Notes: a model not told the origin generated them from the letters alone. A DNA stretch of 64,000 bases from Blastomussa wellsi (GCA_947652115.1 OX393567.1:808041-872040); one strand, 5' to 3'; positions 46,823 to 59,936 are shown, counted from the first letter of the stretch. Program-made: numbers and translations.

Positions 46823-49381
46823 GTGAGTTATGTATCTCGCTTCTAAAATTATCAAATAATAATAATAAATAATAATAATAATAATAACCTTTATTTAAGT
46901 CTCAATCGTTGTAGCCGAACACGAGTGCTCTACTAATTGGGGAGACTGTAAATCAAATAAACTCTAAAGGTGAAAGAAAATAAACTAAATACGAAATTCT
47001 GGCAAAAAGTCGTAAATTAATCAGTGGAGATCTAGGGGAGGGTTCCGGGGTCCCAGGCCCTCCCCTCCTTATTGCGTACAATTTTAACGCCCGAATTCGG
47101 AGGGCCGGAAAATTTTACGGGCGCCTACCTTACTTTATAAAGTCCCGATAGGCCGGAAATTTTCTGGATTCGCAACTGTTAATGTTGTCATTTTTTCTGT
47201 CAATTCACTGTTAATTTCCATATTTTCTTTGACATGGAGAGCACTGATGCTGAAAGTGTTTGCTAGAATTTTTTTTTGGCATGGCTTGCTCTGCGCGATA
47301 TTTTTTTGGCCGCTTTCTCTTGTGCAGGAATTTTTTTGGTACTTGCCCAACTCCCCCCACTCAAAAATAAAATGGTCCCGTCCCTAAAAAGCCTTGAGTA
47401 AGGCTCGAGCAAAGATCTTCGTGAAAAAAGTGGACAGGTTCACAAATTGTTTGAGGAGAACGATCGTTTTTCGACTTTTTCTTGGTTATGTACACTGTAT
47501 GTAAAATCACTTCTAATGGTTTTTTGACTCGTAATTCATAAAATTATCTCCCTTAATTGACTTTAAATATTATTTTAAAAAACTCCACTGCAACCATGAA
47601 TGACGAATGGCACGACGTAATGTAACCTGCGTCGCAGACGGACATGTCACGAAATGCTGGTATACGTATAGTCCGTCTGCGCAACGGCTCCCAAAAGCTT
47701 GTTCCGACCCTCTGCAGGTTTACAAGGATTTGTGTATTCGTTTGTGATTAGCTAGTTTCATATTACTATCTATCGCATTTCCTGACACTTCCGGCTGCAA
47801 CGCAGGCTAGTTAGCTTGATGACGTCATCAGTCAACCAAATTTTAATCAAATATGTCAAAGCAAGATATCTCAAGATTGTCTCTCAACCCTAATAACGGC
47901 TGAGAAGGAGACTAAAGTCAGCCACACCTTTGTTACTGTTTACATTCGAAAGTGTCAGAATTGCATTTTATGCGGAGCCGTGTCGAAACGAAAGAGATCA
48001 CTGAGAAACTTGCTAAAAGTAATTTAAACACTTCCAGTAATTATGTATAACATAACTTACAGCAATGTAATAAGATTACGCTTCACCATACAATTCCCGG
48101 CATAATTTGAGACTCTCGATGGGTGTTTCCGACGAAATCGAAGACGCGACGATCACTATCGATGAAACGACGATCCTGTACATTGAAGCGACGATTTACA
48201 AATCATTGCATTCAGACAAATATTGGCCAGTCAGACCTAAAATATTTGAATATAAATCATTTGATCCACAATCAAACCCGAAGTATCGAAATTAGTCGAT
48301 TTGATGAAAAAGAAAACGTTAGAAAAGGATCTTAAAGGCCGTGTGCGCAAAACAATTCTTGACATGAAAGCGACGATTTCGTTGAAAAATCGACGATTTG
48401 ATGAAGAAAGCGCGACGAAATCGACGTACGCACGTCCCCATAGAGAGGCTTTCGATGGTATCGAAAATGGCGGAGGCTGACTAGGGAAAACTCCTCCAAC
48501 GTGACAGGGACCGCACAGAGGGTGGGGCTTGGGGGGAAGGGCTTTTTTGGCCGATTAAATCACTATTTCTTTTCACTTAAACTAGGTACATTACATTATT
48601 TTATGTCAAATATGCGGACCTCTTAAGATACGCAGCCTTATTCTAATTTGTCCATTTCGCCGATCCAATTTAGTTTTGCGAGGGTTTTCTCGTACATACT
48701 TTATCTTATAGATGTTGCCAATGAGTTTGCAGCTCTCAATGACAATCGAAAAAGCAACTTTGGCACCTACTGTCCTTCAAAGAATCCGACTTAAAAATGT
48801 CCGGGTGACACTCAACCGTTGCGTCTGTTGGGTTTAGCTTAGAGGTTAGTCACAAGCAGCTTGGAAGAGGCTATGCGGCTTGCATATTCGCAACTCGCAA
48901 CTCCACAACTCGCAAAATACCAGCTGTCTTTTTAATACAAGTTGAATAGACTCTAAATACATCTCATTACATATTTAATTTACATCTGTGTCCTCAAATA
49001 TATCTATTTGGTGTTTTGCTTTGTTCAGCTATAATACTCTTCAATCAGATCTGATTTCTTAGCCTGGAAAGAAAAAAAAAATAATTATATCGGTTATTGA
49101 AGTTCTACTCAAGAGACTAAAGGATCGGCAATTATAATTTTAGAAGATTCAAATAATACTGTAAGGCCGGCAGGGTCACCCTGTCGGTTATATAACCCGG
49201 GCGGTTTGCCGCTCGTCGCTCGAAAATAACGCTCGCAAATTTTCGCTTTCGTTTCCGATTTGGTAGCAAAATAGAGACTGCTCGTAGTCTATGCTTCCAA
49301 GTAAGCTTGTGTCAGCTGAAAACATCATCTTTCAAAGTGTTGTATTTGAGAGAAATGCATAAAATTATGCGGGAATATTTG
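46823..49381. other. Intergenic, no recognised gene
   Basis: It contains an AAT microsatellite with a CTTTATTTAAG junction (46856-46900, LINE-tail-like), a segment at 47631-47715 similar to 52067-52135 (CAACGGCTCCCAAAAGCTTG), and a CGACGATTT-rich stretch at 48130-48440. Frames are short. Confidence 0.45.
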
Positions 49382-50336
49382 CTACTTACAAAAGTTGCAT
49401 GTAAATCTGCAGAGTTTCATCATCTTCGTTCTATCTGTTTCACAAGCATCCATTATGATAATGTAATATCGGCAAGCATACTTATCTCCTTCATCCACGC
49501 AAGGTTTCTCCATGTATCGGTCAACTGTAACACAGACGAAATACAAAATGTAGCGTAATCGGTTATCCGGCACGACATATCTCAGTGAAATTTTCAGGGC
49601 CACTTTTTAAAGACGGAAAATCCGTCTGGGATGAACTTGCCAGCTTGCTTGAATTCGTCGTGAATTCGTCTGTGTATAAACACAGTACGGGCAAACAGAC
49701 GGATCATCCGTCAAGGCGATATATCGTAGTGTACGTAGTTCGATTTGAAACAGAAACTACCGTACGTGGATAATTTAGTCCGTCTCAAGTGTAAATCGAG
49801 TTTCTCTAAATGCTGCGAAAACAAATTTTATTTCGTAGGAGAAAGAACCGTGTTTGAATTCGCTTTTACAGCAAAAACCACTTACTTTTACAGAAAAGCG
49901 TTTAATTATTTCGTCGTTCGAGGGCACCCAATAAATATTTTGGAAAATAGTGTTTCCGAATTTCGGGGTCCTTTAAAATTCCTGTAAGTTGGTTTTTCTG
50001 GAGGAAGGAAAAATGGAGAAACCGGAGAAAAGCCCTGATAATAAGGACGAGAGACCACAACAAGCTCAACCCAGAAATGTTTCTGCATGGGTCCGGGATC
50101 TTAATGCGGGCCACATTGGCCGGAGACGTCACTAGAGTGTTGTCTGTCTTCCCATTGTCGCCTTCCCCGTGTAGAATAGCATTTAGTTTACCTTCATTGG
50201 CTTCTGGTCCGGGATCCCTCTGCTTTCCAACGGGAAATTGTCCCTTTGTCAGTTTGGTCGGAAAAGCCATAGAAAATATTGCACAAGAAGCGACAATTAT
50301 GGCCAACAGCAGTAAGAACAACGTGGGAGTTTTCAT
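49382..50336 (-). CDS. Small secreted ShK-domain (SXC) protein, two exons
   Basis: Exon 1 is 50336-50192 and exon 2 is 49524-49382. The donor GAAG|GTAAAC and the acceptor TGTGTTACAG are in matching phase 1, giving 95 residues. Exon 1 encodes a clear signal peptide (MKTPTLFLLLLAIIVAS) and a short charged spacer that may be a propeptide (VGKQRDPGPEANE). Exon 2 encodes one ShK domain with six cysteines spaced C-x8-C-x9-C-x10-C-x3-C-x2-C, followed at once by the stop. ShK domains occur in cnidarian potassium-channel toxins but also in many non-toxin secreted proteins. The Lys-Tyr pair used by ShK itself is not evident: the equivalent stretch reads TKMMKL. A venom role is therefore unproven. The gene appears intact. 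Confidence 0.72.
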
Positions 50337-51179
50337 TTTTGATTGCTGAATGACTGTCTTGTATTCCCTCTCTCAACCTGTGGCATTTAATGTGTACAAT
50401 TTATTAGTACGATATCAACTGAGGTAGAACTTCTAAAGCTTGAAGGACGTATTTTAAAAGGCTGTACATGCACAAGAATTATTGAGCATAAGCGCAGTTC
50501 TTCAAGCGTGACACATCGTGTAACATGAAAATTTTGCAGGTTTTAATTTTAGTGGATTGTCCTCGATCTAGATCTGCAAAAACTAAGCTCCCGCAGAAAT
50601 AAACACTGCAAAAATTTCTTTCTTTCATTCCAATGAAAAGCTGTTGCTTTAATAAACTGGTGTCACTGGGGCCATAACATGTAATGTTTGTTTTATTTTT
50701 CAATGATCCAGCCTTAATTTGTTCTAATCTTACATAAAGTCTCCCTTAAGAATAACCTATATATTACAATTTTTTATTTTCACAAGTAATAAAAGTTGAA
50801 AATATTACATTTCCTTCACCAGAAAATGTTTGGAGTCTTGAACGGCAAAGCGTTTCAAATCTTTTCAATGGTAAAAAGACGATATTTCAATTTAACTGAA
50901 TTGTCATAGCCATCATGAGTATAAATCCATAATCTTGTAGTACGCTTTGGTCATCTATTTCAACGATCGGAGAACTTGCTTGTATTACGTACGCAGCCGG
51001 AATAAAAGCTCTTTTTACAACGATGGATAGCTTTCACTAACATTTGTCTGATTAAGCATTTTTGTCTTTTCACCGGTTTATTTTTTACGGACATGTTTGG
51101 AAATGTGTTATGTTGTACTGACTGACGTAAAGCTGTCCCGAATGTGGTCATGAACGCTCACTGGTCAACTAAGCAATTT

Positions 51180-51436
51180 GCATATTAAATGTATGTGAAG
51201 TAATATATCAAACACGAGAGACAGTGTTTCATCACATTTCCAAATACCGAGAAGAGAAATGGAATTTTGATGAAACACTGTCTCGAGTGTTTGATATATC
51301 TTCTCAATCGAAACTAAAACTACGGAGAAACGAAGAAATAAAATCGTAAAAATCTATGCTAATTAAGGCCACATTTCCAAACCACTGTTATGGTTCTGAT
51401 TTCCTTTGTTTTAACGTGATGAATTATTAATGAGTA
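51180..51436. repeat. Fold-back repeat, inverted copy of 4632-4800
   Basis: GAGACAGTGTTTCATCACAT at about 51217 and its reverse complement near 51270 make an internal hairpin. The right flank through TTTTAACGTGATGAATTATT is the reverse complement of the 4632-4740 sequence. Confidence 0.65.
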
Positions 51437-52867
51437 AAGTTTATGTTTTTCAATTATTTTATTTCATGGGTGTTTGAGAGATAAGAGCAAAAGTGCTTCA
51501 TGAATTATCTCAAAGCGTAAAGACATACAGAAAGGATATACCATTGCGTCCACTAACCCGTTCAGTTAGAGATAAAGAAACTTTGACACCAGCGGTTTTT
51601 AGTGCGTGTTGACACAGCAGAAGCAGCGGACAGAAAGTCACGGAAAGACAAACAAGGTACAATCTGAGCCGTCCTTACTAAGCATAAATGCCCTCCGCCA
51701 AAAAAAAAAAAGAGTTTTATAATGGACAGCGGGCGGGCCGGGAAGAAAATACTCAACTAGAGCCATTCAGCAAGAGGTGCTATAATTGTATCATTTAGTA
51801 AGTTCACAGCTTTGTCTTTAAAATCTTAGCTCATTAACGTGCTACTTGTATAGAGGGATTTCGGAATTTCGCGATGAAAATTGTCCGCTGTTAATGCGTT
51901 TTTGTGTGGCCTGACTTACCTTGAATGTGTTTGCAATCAATCAATGAAATTTTCTTCCAATGAATCCTCTGACGAGAAGTGAGCAACTAAAAGGAAAACG
52001 CTAATTTTGTGAGACCAATTGCTTGTGGTGCAATTATATTCCGGAAATCGATCTAATTAATAGCCTGCGTTCCAGGCGTTCGATTCCGGCTGTCCAACGG
52101 CTCCCAAAAGCTTGTTCCGATCTCCCACAGGTTTACAAAATGTGCGCTTTGTCGTGAAAACCTTTCGTCGCAGATCATGCAACACTGTCCATAAATTTGA
52201 CCAGCCACGTTGTCTCTTCAGATTTCTTGTTAAAATCCTATGCTGTCGTATTGTTGAAACAAGTCGCGAAGAGCAAAATCAAGGCGTAAAGCGTTTCCGA
52301 GAAGCTGGACATTTTGTCAGCTTCCGGTGGGAACATTTCAAAGTTTCTAAAGTGAAAATACACGTAAATAAACGAGCGAAAACAACCCTGCCAGTAGAGA
52401 GTTCCATTCGATCTTCCCGGGAAAGAAGGAAAGATCGAAACGTAACTGTGGGGTAAGCAAAAAAACCCTGAAACCGTTTCAGCAAAATATATGTACACGG
52501 CTCCTTTTGAGACCACGATCCCGTGGTCTGCCTCGCACGCAGGCGCGTCCTTAATCTTTTGGGGGCAAAGGCTTGGGGACAACTATCCTTATGAAGCGCG
52601 CAAAGATCTTGGGAAGAGCGAACAACGGGAGCCTTCCTATGGCCCTTGGCGTTTACAAGAAACCTTCCCAAGTTCCTTGCGCGTGTGACTTTGAGGCGCC
52701 TGGGTACGAGACAGATCTCGTGGTTAAACAAAGTTTTGTCGTGGTTGCAAATTTCACGCCGAGACGACGGGAGTCTCGTTAGATCTGTCGTCACTTTTTG
52801 CACTCTCGACTAAAAGATTTGTCATCACGAAGGCGTAAGACAAGTATCCAATCAGAAATGAATAAAT

Positions 52868-53391
52868 AGTCATTTGAAATCCCTGCAACCACCCCCCCCC
52901 CATTGGGGGATACCCGGGGCATACCGGGGGTTTTCACCTCGTTTTCACTCGATTTAGGTTCCCCGGTAGTTGGGGAATGCACCTTTTTCACGCATTTACT
53001 GGCGGGGGGGAGGGGGGATGAGCTGAGGTTTGGTTGGGATTTCATTCGTTGTTTGTGATCTCTTTTAGAAGACTGTGTTCAAGTTGCATGTTCGCACACA
53101 AAGCATGTGTTTAGCACGCTGAGCGACTGAAGAAGAAGGTATGTTTTGCCTAGACAGTGGTCTGCTTTGGGTAAGTAACCTTGACTTAAGTGGTATGAAA
53201 AAGATCCTGTAAATGCTACAGTTGTTTAAGAATTATCATCTATTTAATGAACTGCACTTGTTGATGAGAGGGCGGGGGAGTTCACTCTGAATTTTTCCCC
53301 GAAGGTGGGGCCTTCACTGCATTTCCCTGACAGTAAAAGTGAATGCCCCGGGTATCCCCCAATGGGGGTGGCGGGGGTTTCAAATGACTGG
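52868..53391. mobile_element. Element with AGTCATTTGAAA ends and GGGGATACCCGGGGC arms
   Basis: AGTCATTTGAAATCCCTGC...CATTGGGGGATACCCGGGGC on the left is mirrored by GCCCCGGGTATCCCCCAATG...TTTCAAATGACTG on the right. The arms are about 50 bp and the span about 520 bp. No transposase is present. Confidence 0.75.
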
Positions 53392-55167
53392 TGCATAAAT
53401 CGTAAATCGCAGACGCCCCTCGGATCAGAAGCGAAGAGGGACGGCAGGCTAATGTCGTCTTGAAAAGTTAGTTTTTGGCTTATTTGTTATTTTTCTCTTT
53501 TCTTTCAATCGAAGGTTTTATTTTCTGGTAGTTTTTGACAGTTTAAAAATGTTAAGACGCTGTTAATCCTTTAAATATCACCATAAGTGAAGATGCTGCA
53601 CTTTTTAAACAGTTAATGATTAGTTTACCCAATTATTTAAGCTGCGATCAGCAGTTTTCTTTTTAATTCACCGGAATGAAAAAGTGTAAAAAATAAATAA
53701 AACACAAAGTAAAGGTCGATCGTGTAGTTTGATCGTCCGGGTGAGGGTAGTCCTGAGAAGAACTGTTGTCGGTGACAGTGACTGACATTTCTACATCCTG
53801 AGCGGAAGTCATCATCAGAGTCATGTGAAGAGCTTCTTTACCGGCTTAGGTGAAATCTCGCTGGTTTTTCGGAAGAAAAAACGCCACTGCCGTGGCTTAT
53901 TTCCCACCGGGTTTTCTGTTATGCCGTTTACCACTTTCTCAAGAGTGGCTGGCGAATACTGGCTAATATCTGAAGGAACTGTTTCAGTCTAGAGAGGTTT
54001 TGGTTGTCAATCTTTCAAAATCATGAAAGTGGCCGCATGTCTATCAACGACTTCGAAACAAATCCGATCTTTTTTACTGAATCGATCAACAAGTTTAGAG
54101 AGGAAGAATCTTTCTCCAGCAGGTACTACTACACTTGTCTTTCGGTGAAAGTTTCAGGCAAAAACAAATCTGCATATTTACCTTTTTAATTTAACAAAAA
54201 CTAGTCTGAATTTCAGACGCCTTCCACTATTAACAAACTAAGGTTTGCTTACCTTATCCTTGAAATGTTCAACGGTTGCACGGATCGTCGAAGTGGGAAC
54301 CACTGAAAACAGGACTGGCTATTTATCTCATGTTCTCATTACGTGCTGTCGGAAATCGTGGCAGTGATAAGCACTTTATGGTTGAAACTACCTCATTACA
54401 ATTTCGTGGTTTTGAAAGACGGGTACTTCCCGAACGCAAATTATCGAGATTTTGCATAGGCCAAGGCCTTGTTTTTCGTTTATCGTCGAATGCGTTTCCT
54501 GATTTTGCGTCGGTTGCAAAAAGAGTCGAATGGCAGGGAACAGTATATCGTAAAATGTCGGTGCTGCTCGTGGGATGAGAAACAGCCAGTGAATGAATGG
54601 ACAAGACATTAAGATAAGATGTAGCACGGTTCGCCAGGAAACTCGGCGATGAAAACAAGAATTATGCATCATAGAACAGGCTAACAAGATTGAAGAGCAC
54701 TTTATTTAAACCTTGCTACAAGTTTATTGTCATTTTCAAAATGGCTTTCATTATCATATTCTTATTTCGCGGTGTCTTTTTGCTTTTCATCAAAGTTCCA
54801 AAACTTAATAAAATTCATAAGAATTTCCTGTAATAAGGCAGTCATTCTCAGTTTTGAGTTCCTCTTAGTGGGAGGCGCGAGCAATAAAATAACGTATCAT
54901 TTGCCTGTTTAGTAATTAATTAATCTCTTGAATGAATCGTAACTTGGGCATCCATTGAAATATAAAGCCATAAATGTTTTATTTTGTGATTACCACTGCA
55001 GTTGTCTTGGTTTTTCTGTAGAAGACTTTTTGTTAGAGAATAGCTCTCTTGTCTTGTTTTGTCTATTTGGAACCCGACCTCTCGGCAATACAGCAATGTC
55101 TCCTGCTATCTATCTGCTCGTTTGAATTCGACATCTCCACTTATTGCTCTAACCACAGGGAACCTAA

Positions 55168-55894
55168 GGCCCCATTTATACCCGAGACAACCCTCCCCCG
55201 AGTTACCCTGGGCGAGCTAACTTTTCACCAAATGTTGAAAATTTCTACTAACCGTTTTTTAGTAAATATCTACTAGTATACTAATGCGAATGCCGCAATC
55301 TGATTGGCTGAGCTACTGCACACTATCAGCCATTAGAGTGCAGTGGTTGAAGGTCGTCTTCAAAATGCGACGTATTCGCGCTTTAGCGAAGTTTCACAGT
55401 AAGATTTAGAACTTTTTTAACGGCACATGATTCGTTTATTATGATTTTTACTAAAACAATTAGATTATTCGCTCTCGATTTCTATGAGGTGATAGCTGAA
55501 ACCCCATAAAAATCTCGAGCTCATAATCTAATTGTTGTCTCCGGAGGGGGGGATACAGCTCGGGCAGGCGACTTGTCTCGTCTCGGCAGGTAGGGTAACC
55601 CTGGCAGGCGGGACAACTTTATCTCATAAAGAGGATTCAGATTTTTAAGCACGAATTTGCACTAAATAAATATAATTTAACCCAACAAGGCCTCCAGTGA
55701 TCGAAGGAGCGAAAGAAATTCTAAGGAAGAAGGATAACTGGCGACTTGATTATTTAAATAGCTTTGTGAATAATCAAACAGGGTCAACTTTTACTCAGCC
55801 GACAGGGGCAATTTTTTGTCATATAAACGCTAGATAAAGTTGCCTCGGGGGGAGAGTTGTTTTCGCGGGTACCCGAGACCATATAAATGGGCCC
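55168..55894. mobile_element. Element with AGGCCCCATTTATA ends, probably nested
   Basis: AAGGCCCCATTTATACCCGA at the left matches the inverted right end AGGGCCCATTTATATGGTC. Subterminal complementary blocks (GTTACCCTGG, GAGACAAC) follow. An inner segment at about 55285-55545 (TGATTGGCTGAGC, ATCTAATTGTT) looks like a second element inserted into it. Confidence 0.6.
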
Positions 55895-57191
55895 TAAACC
55901 ACGCGCATAATGGCTCGAGTCAAAAATCGTTTTCAAAAACTCAAGACAACAACGACAAACCAATAGAGCCAAGAGTGCCACAGCAAGGAGAAGAAATTGA
56001 AATAGAGATAAGATTAAAAAACAAAGAGAATTTATTTACCTGATATTTCGGTTTGCAAAAGAAACACGGGCGGGCAAACCAAAATATCGGGAAAATATAG
56101 TCTGTTTTAATCTATTTTCCTTACGACAAGTCCTGTTTTATATTTAATCGTTTCCCTTAGATGTGCTCCTCATGTTATTTGACGGAGCTGTGAATCTACA
56201 TATGATTCAGATAATTGATGTCTTTTGCCATAAAATGAAAAAAAAAGTAAAAACGTTGATTTTACAACGTGCGTTGTTTTTTATTTTTACTCAAGATGAA
56301 GTGGCCGAAGAAGAGACTTTCTAGACTCTCTTTGTCAGATTCTAGCCTAATAATGTGTCCCTCAGAGCCGCTTGTTCTTCGTGCACAGGCCCAGCCGGCT
56401 GAAGAGGGCCAGGCCGCCAGATGAAGTAGACTCGTGACTCGTGACTCGTGTATTCGATTCACGTCAGGAACTCAGAGTTTTTCGAAAACAGTTTTATCTA
56501 TTGTATGCCAGACTGTATTGCTGTTCGGGAAAAAAGAATTCGCCAATGTTGCTGTTTACAATATTTGCCTCATTAGCATAAACGATTCAGTTTCTGATGG
56601 AGCTACAAAAAAATCAGTTCTGAATAGTGAAAGTTCATAGCACGATTAACTCTGCCAGTGAATTTCAGCTCGATGTATTGAATTCTTTTTGTCTGACGCG
56701 GGTTTAAAAACTCAAAATCTTACAAAGAATGTATGAGCTTATTAGCGCTTTTGCCACCCAGAGTTTTTGAAAGAAAATTTCTCCTTGAATATTACACGCA
56801 AAGAGCTAAAACTTTCACCATATACTAAATTTCACTAGCTCATTAACTTTTTTGAATCCATTCATATTCCGTATGCTAATGAGAAACATAGGCACGCAAT
56901 GCGTGCGAGAGTTATTTTTTTCAGTTTCTGATATGGACGTATTGGGTATTTTTCTTTTGGTCAGCAAAACTAGCCCGTCCAAAACGAACGCTCAATGACC
57001 AGTTTAGTGTTGGGCCTATTGCTGACGGCGTGTGCATTTCAAGCAAATGACCACAATGCAAAAATGCGTTTTGACTAGCGAATTCATTCACGACGAAACT
57101 TTCCTGTCGACCATGAATAATATATCTGTAAAAACTGCAGTAATCAGTTTAATCAATCACTTTACTGCGCATGTTATTCCATTTTTATCAA

Positions 57192-57276
57192 ACAATTTGA
57201 CAATCTCGTCCCCAGAGCCCGCTTTTCTTTTGGTCAGCATCAAGAAAAGCGGGCTCTGGGAACGAGATTGACAATT
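57192..57276. repeat. Hairpin with about 30-bp arms
   Basis: CAATCTCGTCCCCAGAGCCC and GGGCTCTGGGAACGAGATTG pair with a single mismatch, and the pairing continues into GCTTTTCTT/AAGAAAAGC. Related CTCGTCCCCAGAG ends lie at about 19425. Confidence 0.7.
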
Positions 57277-57811
57277 TGACTTGATACAACCCCAAACCTG
57301 ATGTACGTCACTAACTTGGGTGTGACGCCTAAAAGTCTAATTTGATTACTTTGCGGTTACACGCCACAAAGTCTGCAGCAATATTTGAGGGATTCCATAC
57401 CACAAATCTCTTCTTTAACACTACTCATTACTTCACGGCATTACAATGTTTCGAAGACATCCCCACCTACCGCTTGTTGTGACTAAATGCCAATTCTAAT
57501 TAACAAAGCTATTTCTACCTGAAAATGAAAATCTCAAAGACTCAAAGAACAGTGCAGAATGCAACACCACAGGCGGACCACCCGATGTTTGAGTTTGTTG
57601 CGTGACACCGATTAATGCCGGTTACAAAAGAAATATAGATGAACATAAATAAATTGGCCGCGATTTGCTCTTAATACTAAGTTTATCCTACATGTTCAAT
57701 AAACGTTGAGGTGAAATGTTAAATGAGTCTTGTGTGCTATTTTTTCCCGTTCTGAGTTATCTCGCGAAATGACGACTAAGACGGCTCAGAACGGGCAAAA
57801 AATTGATTCCC

Positions 57812-58045
57812 GCCTTTACAAATTCCCCGTTTTAAAGATTCCCGCTTTTAAAGATTCCCATTTTAAAGATTCCCGCTTTTAAAGATTCCACGTTTTAAAG
57901 ATTCTCGCTTTTAAAGATTGCCCATTTTAAAGATTCCCGCTTTTAAAGATTCCCCATTTTAAAGATTCCCGCTTTCAAAGATTCCACTTTTTAAAGATTC
58001 CCCAGCCCATTCCCCATTCCCGATTCCCCAATTCCCCATTCCCTG
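57812..58045. repeat. Minisatellite, about 19-nt units of TTTTAAAGATTCCCG type
   Basis: Units of about 18-20 nt alternate between a CCCGCTTTTAAAGATT form and a CCCATTTTAAAGATT form, giving a dimer period near 37 nt. About ten units are recognisable, with decay at both ends. Confidence 0.85.
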
Positions 58046-58589
58046 TTTTAAAGATAGCCCGAGAAACATCACTATATTTGATAAATACAGGTCGCCTGCT
58101 TTATAAATAGAATTGAAATATATAATTCAAAGGCGACAGACCACAATCTCAATGTTGGCTCCTGTAAAAAATATCTAATTGCCATAACCGTTCACCAGTA
58201 GGATGCCTAAAATTCTTGTAATTCCACTATTGGTTTCGGCTCGAATTATGCAAATTAATTACAAGTGGAATAGAAGTACGAATCAACGTGAATATTTTGC
58301 AATGATGTATTATTAATTCTTTGCTGCGCGTATATTCACACATTTTGATTAGAAATTTTAATTAATATCGCGATTTTATACATCCATGCGCACTTTAGAT
58401 CACCTTCATTTTCAAATTTAGCAACCGTCTTTCGGTACACTAGTTTGCTCCAAGAGCTCGTCACTGAATCTCTTGGACAACTTTAAATACTCTTCCCGTA
58501 ACGTTTACCGATCTTCCGCCAACTTCAGGTGAACCGCTCCTCTTACAACGAGTTTTGCTTGGCCATTGAGCAAGAACTCAGTTTTCACG

Positions 58590-58650
58590 ATGAACAAGCT
58601 TGCTCTACAAAGTTATTTACTTGTTATGTATCTGAAACTTTGCTTGGCAG
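58590..58650 (+). CDS. Possible signal-peptide exon of a small secreted protein
   Basis: ATG opens 20 codons (MNKLALQSYLLVMYLKLCLA) plus one base, ending at a strong donor, GCAG|GTAAGC. The peptide is a good signal sequence. Two downstream acceptors continue in phase 1: TTTTTTCAG at 58787, giving a short acidic-basic segment (EDSGCKTDKGNAITK) ending at 58855, and TGTTTCAG near 59308, giving a charged segment with MASELQFFMRQIIRI ending just inside a palindrome. Neither resembles a family I know. The gene is plausible but unproven. Confidence 0.33.
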
Positions 58651-59407
58651 GTAAGCGGGATATTTGAGCATGTGGTTCTCAGAATTATTTTAAAGCAACT
58701 TCTCTCTAAGTCCTGTGTGATAGCCGACAAACGTTCGTGAAGAATTACCCAGGAATTATATACATTCAGTTTGTCATATTTTTTCAGAAGACTCTGGATG
58801 CAAGACTGACAAAGGCAATGCAATTACCAAGTTAAAGCATATGGGCACAAATTAAAGAGAACTGATTACAACGGAAAACGCAAGTCTTAAGGAGGTAACT
58901 TCAGTTAATTGTATAGCCGTAAAACACTTACATTCAGAATTTAGAATCCGATTATTTTGAGAATATTACTTTTACGAGGCTAAAGTAAAGCGGTACCTGA
59001 CTAGATAAAGCGCCAGCAAACACTCGATGATCTTTTCTTAGCTATACATCAATATTCAAACGGTATTGATTTGGTATTTGGTGAAAATCCTGAATTCGAT
59101 GGAACCGGGAGATGAGTTTCAGGTCACACACTTTGCCTTTGAGTTCTCGGAATAGTCAAAAAAGAATTTGGATAGGCGCGACACCACTGAGACCGAAAAC
59201 AAAACCGTGAGAAAATGTTTATATCGCATTTTTTTTTTTGCAATTTTATTTTCTAACTTTGAGTAATTGTTCCTCATACTATGAGTCCTGACTTGAGAAA
59301 TGTTTCAGACACTACAGATGGATACATGGCAAAAGAAAGACCAGAAAGATTAAGAAAACCTTCGAGTGGCATGGCATCCGAGTTGCAGTTTTTCATGCGT
59401 CAGATCA

Positions 59408-59460
59408 TCAGGATTTAAAATCAGTACCACATCAGATGTGGTACTGATTTTAAATCCTGA
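59408..59460. repeat. Near-perfect palindrome, 26-bp arms, 1-nt centre
   Basis: TCAGGATTTAAAATCAGTAC continues to CACATC, then one A, then the exact reverse complement ending TTTTAAATCCTGA. It would form a very stable cruciform. It overlaps the 3' end of a possible exon of the 58590 gene. Confidence 0.95.
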
Positions 59461-59936
59461 CATCATTCCGATTCAGTGCATGAGCTGCTCACTCAGCTCA
59501 CGGTAAGTAGCAACTCGTTCAAGTAAAAATTAAATCCTAAAGCGCGTACACTCTTTTTACAAGAACGGCAAATTTTGGAGCTGAGGCTGAACGTTATTAC
59601 ATTTTTTGCGATTTGAAGCTGAAAACGTTCTTAAGATGTTACATGGTATAGTATTTCAATAAATTACTGCGGCCGTGACCAGCAGTGCTTCTCATTTTAA
59701 TATACAGTGAGCAAAATAAAAGTGTTCTTAATCGAGTCTCAGCCTGGGGAATGTTCTTAATACGTTCTTAAAAATTTGGTTAATTTCAGCCTCAAGGTTC
59801 TTATGAAAAAGATTCTTATAAAAAGTGTGTATATTTCCCGTGAAAGAAGTGAAACGATGCGAATTAAATGAAATGATTTTTCATTAATGAGACAACTGAT
59901 CCTCGCAGTAAATTTAAAATTTGAGCGTTTGGAAAT

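Larger units (their letters stand above)
50337..58589. other. Intergenic, repeat-dominated
   Basis: No convincing gene was found. Frames of up to 174 codons at 52279-52803 overlap one another on both strands and look like translated repeats. Listed elements include 51180-51436, 52868-53391, 55168-55894, 57192-57276 and the minisatellite at 57812-58045. Confidence 0.45.

Noticed and set aside
52279..52803. Minus-strand 174-codon frame
   Set aside because: It overlaps other frames on both strands, has no recognisable domain and has repeat-like composition. No splice context supports it.
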